A DNA stretch of 7,276 bases from an uncultured Oscillospiraceae bacterium. GTDB taxonomy: Bacteria; Bacillota; Clostridia; Oscillospirales; Ruminococcaceae. The notes under the pieces were generated by a model. The model searched no databases, had not been told where the DNA came from, and was given only the letters and a program-made list of their open reading frames with translations. How positions within the stretch are numbered: the stretch's first letter is position 1; the number at the start of each line of letters is the position of its first letter. Positions 5,865 to 7,276 of the stretch are shown here, piece by piece. The stretch covers positions 1-7,276 of the forward strand of contig USBC01000094.1 of NCBI GenBank assembly GCA_900552845.1, written 5' to 3'. A program made the translations under genes and the position numbers.

Positions 5865-5978
5865 TTCTGCTTCTCAGGCGCCCGCAGGGCAAGCCGCCTC
5901 CGGCGGCTTCGACGGGCAAAGCCCGTCGGCTCCGGCTGCGCCGGAGCGCCCTGCGGGCGCCTCTCTGCCCTTGCAGAA
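5865..5978. repeat. Cloverleaf palindromic element: four-way junction with three identical-sized hairpins
   Basis: The core at 5876-5962 (87 bases) consists of an outer 15-bp perfect stem (5876-5890 with 5948-5962, starting AGGCGCCCGC) enclosing three abutting hairpins of exactly 19 bases each. Hairpin 1 is AAGCCGCC-TCC-GGCGGCTT (5891-5909), hairpin 2 CGACGGGC-AAA-GCCCGTCG (5910-5928) and hairpin 3 GCTCCGGC-TGC-GCCGGAGC (5929-5947). Each has an 8-bp stem and a 3-base loop, with no unpaired base at the junction, so 78 of 87 bases are paired. Farther out, TTCTGC (5865-5870) and GCAGAA (5973-5978) add a separated 6-bp stem. The core begins 26 bases after the stop of the P-loop gene and lies before the terminator at 6008, so it would be in that gene's 3' untranslated RNA. 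It is either a dispersed palindromic repeat or a structured RNA; which one cannot be decided from one copy. Confidence 0.9.
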
Positions 5979-6007
5979 GCCAAAGGTGCTGTTGCACAGG
6001 GTTGAAC

Positions 6008-6056
6008 AAAAGACCAGAGTTATTTAGCCAAAAGGCTTTACAACTCTGGTCTTTTT
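6008..6056. terminator. Bidirectional terminator between the P-loop gene and dnaJ
   Basis: A 14-bp perfect stem, AAAAGACCAGAGTT (6008-6021) with AACTCTGGTCTTTT (6042-6055), is followed by one more T on the plus strand and reads TTTTG on the minus strand. The 20-base loop contains a smaller hairpin AGCC-AAAA-GGCT (6026-6037). It sits 5 bases beyond the dnaJ stop and serves both convergent genes. Confidence 0.92.
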
Positions 6057-6060
6057 CAGT

Positions 6061-7248
6061 TTACTTATCACTGAAGCAATCCTTCAGCCGCTCCGCAAAG
6101 CTCTTGCGCTTCTGGTAGTTCTTGTCGCCCAGTGCCGCGTCAAACTCCCGCAGCTTATCCTTCTGTGCTTTGGTCAGGCTCTTGGGTACCTCTACCATCA
6201 CTCGCACATACTGGTCGCCTCTGCCGCGGCCGTTCAGGGCGGGCACGCCCTTATCCCGCAGCCGGAAGACGGTTCCGCTCTGGGTGCCCTCCGGCACATG
6301 ATAGCTTACCTTGCCGTCCACGGTGGGCACCACAATATCGTCGCCCATTGCCGCCTGCGCAAAGGTGATCGGGATCTCGCACCAGATGTCATAGCCGTCA
6401 CGCTCAAACAGCGGGTCTGGACGAACGCTTACCGTTACCCGCAGGTCGCCGGCAGGACCGCCGTTGCGACCGCTGTCGCCCTGCCCGCGCACCGCGACGG
6501 TCTGACCGTCATCAATGCCGGCGGGGATATTCACCGTTACGGTCTTATTCACCTTTACACGGCCCTTGCCGCCACACTTGGGGCAAGGCTCCTTGATGAT
6601 ACGACCCCGTCCGCCGCAGCGGGCGCAGGGCTGCTGCATCTGCATCACGCCAATGGCGGTCTGACGCCGTACCGTCACCTGACCGGTGCCGTGGCAGTCG
6701 GGGCAGGTCTCGGGGTTGGTGCCCTTCTTGGCGCCGCTGCCGCCGCATTCGCTGCAGTTCTCCAGCCGAGAGACCTTGATCTCTCGGGTGCAGCCCTTCA
6801 CTGCCTCCATAAAGGAAACCGTGATTTGAGCCTCACGGTGCTCGCCGCGAATGGGACCGTTAGGATCCCGCACGCGACCGCCGCCGAAGCCGCCGAACCC
6901 GCCGCCTCCGCCGAAGATATCACCAAACAGGTCACCGAGATCGCCGAACCCACCGCCGAATCCGCCGCCAAAGCCGCCGAACCCGCCGCCTCCGCCGGGG
7001 GCGCCTGCGCCGTAGCTGGGGTCTACTCCGGCAAAGCCAAACTGGTCATAGCGCTGGCGCTTTTCCTTATCGGAAAGCACCTCGTATGCCTCGTTGACTT
7101 CCTTGAACTTGGTCTCGGCTTCCTTATCACCGGGGTTCAGGTCGGGGTGGTATTTCTTTGCCAACTGTCGGAATGCCTTTTTTATTTCCTCATCGCTGGC
7201 GCCCTTTTTCAGCCCCAGCACTTCATAGTAATCTCTTTTCTCTGCCAA
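6061..7248 (-). CDS. dnaJ: Chaperone protein DnaJ (Hsp40)
   Basis: The 395-residue cytosolic co-chaperone delivers unfolded proteins to DnaK and stimulates its ATPase. Numbered from the TTG start, the J domain (about 4-70) has the HPD motif at 34-36, followed by a long Gly/Phe region (about 80-125). Four CxxCxGxG zinc motifs follow: CSECGGSG from Cys165, CPDCHGTG from Cys182, CARCGGRG from Cys208 and CPKCGGKG from Cys222. Then come the substrate-binding beta domains and a helical C-terminus ending CFSDK. This is a complete type I DnaJ. The frame can be opened at a GTG at 7257, but that codon directly abuts its purine run with no spacing. TTG at 7248 gives the usual N-terminus MAEKRDYYEVLG and a spaced ribosome binding site. 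Only 28 bases upstream are visible, so a grpE-dnaK neighbour and any CIRCE heat-shock operator would lie outside the window. Confidence 0.97.
   Translation of the reverse strand: MAEKRDYYEVLGLKKGASDEEIKKAFRQLAKKYHPDLNPGDKEAETKFKEVNEAYEVLSDKEKRQRYDQFGFAGVDPSYGAGAPGGGGGFGGFGGGFGGGFGDLGDLFGDIFGGGGGFGGFGGGRVRDPNGPIRGEHREAQITVSFMEAVKGCTREIKVSRLENCSECGGSGAKKGTNPETCPDCHGTGQVTVRRQTAIGVMQMQQPCARCGGRGRIIKEPCPKCGGKGRVKVNKTVTVNIPAGIDDGQTVAVRGQGDSGRNGGPAGDLRVTVSVRPDPLFERDGYDIWCEIPITFAQAAMGDDIVVPTVDGKVSYHVPEGTQSGTVFRLRDKGVPALNGRGRGDQYVRVMVEVPKSLTKAQKDKLREFDAALGDKNYQKRKSFAERLKDCFSDK
6887..6997 (-). repeat. 27-base direct repeat inside the dnaJ Gly/Phe region
   Basis: The same 27 bases occur at 6887-6913 and 6971-6997, 84 bases (28 codons) apart and in frame. 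They encode the core of GGGGGFGGFGGG, which appears at residues 85-96 and 113-124 of DnaJ. The spacing by whole codons means slippage or recombination between copies would change linker length without breaking the frame. Confidence 0.85.
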
Positions 7249-7252
7249 TTTA

Positions 7253-7262
7253 CTCACCCTTT
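7253..7262 (-). promoter_or_regulatory. Ribosome binding site that decides the dnaJ start
   Basis: The minus strand reads AAAGGGTGAG (7262-7253), then TAAA, then TTG (7248-7246). GGTGA matches the 3' part of the consensus AGGAGGTGA, so alignment favours the TTG. The upstream GTG (7257-7255) is itself inside this site. Confidence 0.6.
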
Positions 7263-7276
7263 ATCGCAGGATCTTT

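Noticed and set aside
5876..5962. Cloverleaf as a tRNA or tRNA-like gene
   Set aside because: It has 3-base loops, equal 8-bp arms, a 15-bp closing stem, and no T-loop, anticodon loop or CCA end.
5850..5990. GTGCT at 5850-5854 and 5986-5990 as a target-site duplication around the element
   Set aside because: Five bases are expected by chance at this distance, and neither copy adjoins the ends of the inverted repeats.
5771..6118. Open frames on both strands through the cloverleaf element
   Set aside because: GC-rich palindromes lack stop codons by composition. The Arg/Ala/Pro-rich translations simply follow the palindrome, and on the plus strand one runs through the terminator.

Overview
The window reads as chromosomal DNA from a GC-rich, low-oxygen member of the Firmicutes, most likely a Clostridia of the Oscillospirales/Ruminococcaceae kind. 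This is inferred from strong AAGGAGG-type ribosome binding sites, a free-standing PduL, a two-domain P-loop protein of a type I associate with Clostridia, a flavin reductase carrying an iron-sulfur-type cysteine cluster, and a DnaJ beginning MAEKRDYYEVLG. No phage, insertion sequence, CRISPR array, tRNA or rRNA gene was seen.

Layout. The left edge holds the 3' part of an ABC exporter gene (1-1001, +). After a regulatory-looking gap with a good sigma-A promoter comes a flavodoxin-fold NAD(P)H/FMN reductase (1138-1752, +), closed by a bidirectional terminator. Three genes run leftwards into that terminator: pduL (3283-3855), a PAP2 membrane phosphatase (2307-3200) and a small membrane-anchored protein with one dockerin-like calcium loop (1813-2232). 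pduL is divergent from a type IV uracil-DNA glycosylase gene (4038-4604, +), and both promoters appear to use the same palindromic -35 box. A two-domain P-loop NTPase-like gene follows (4770-5849, +). Its 3' flank contains a remarkable 87-base element that folds, with only nine unpaired bases, into a four-way junction. A second bidirectional terminator separates it from dnaJ (6061-7248, -), whose upstream neighbour lies outside the window.

How the genes relate. They look like independent housekeeping units rather than one pathway: export, flavin redox, acyl-phosphate/acyl-CoA exchange, lipid phosphate hydrolysis, DNA repair and protein folding. The most unusual parts are non-coding: the cloverleaf element, the shared divergent promoter, and a hairpin in the pduL leader next to its ribosome binding site. 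Among proteins, the P-loop gene is notable because its second half looks like a degenerate copy of the first that has lost its nucleotide-binding loop.

All calls were made by eye. No database search or folding computation was run.
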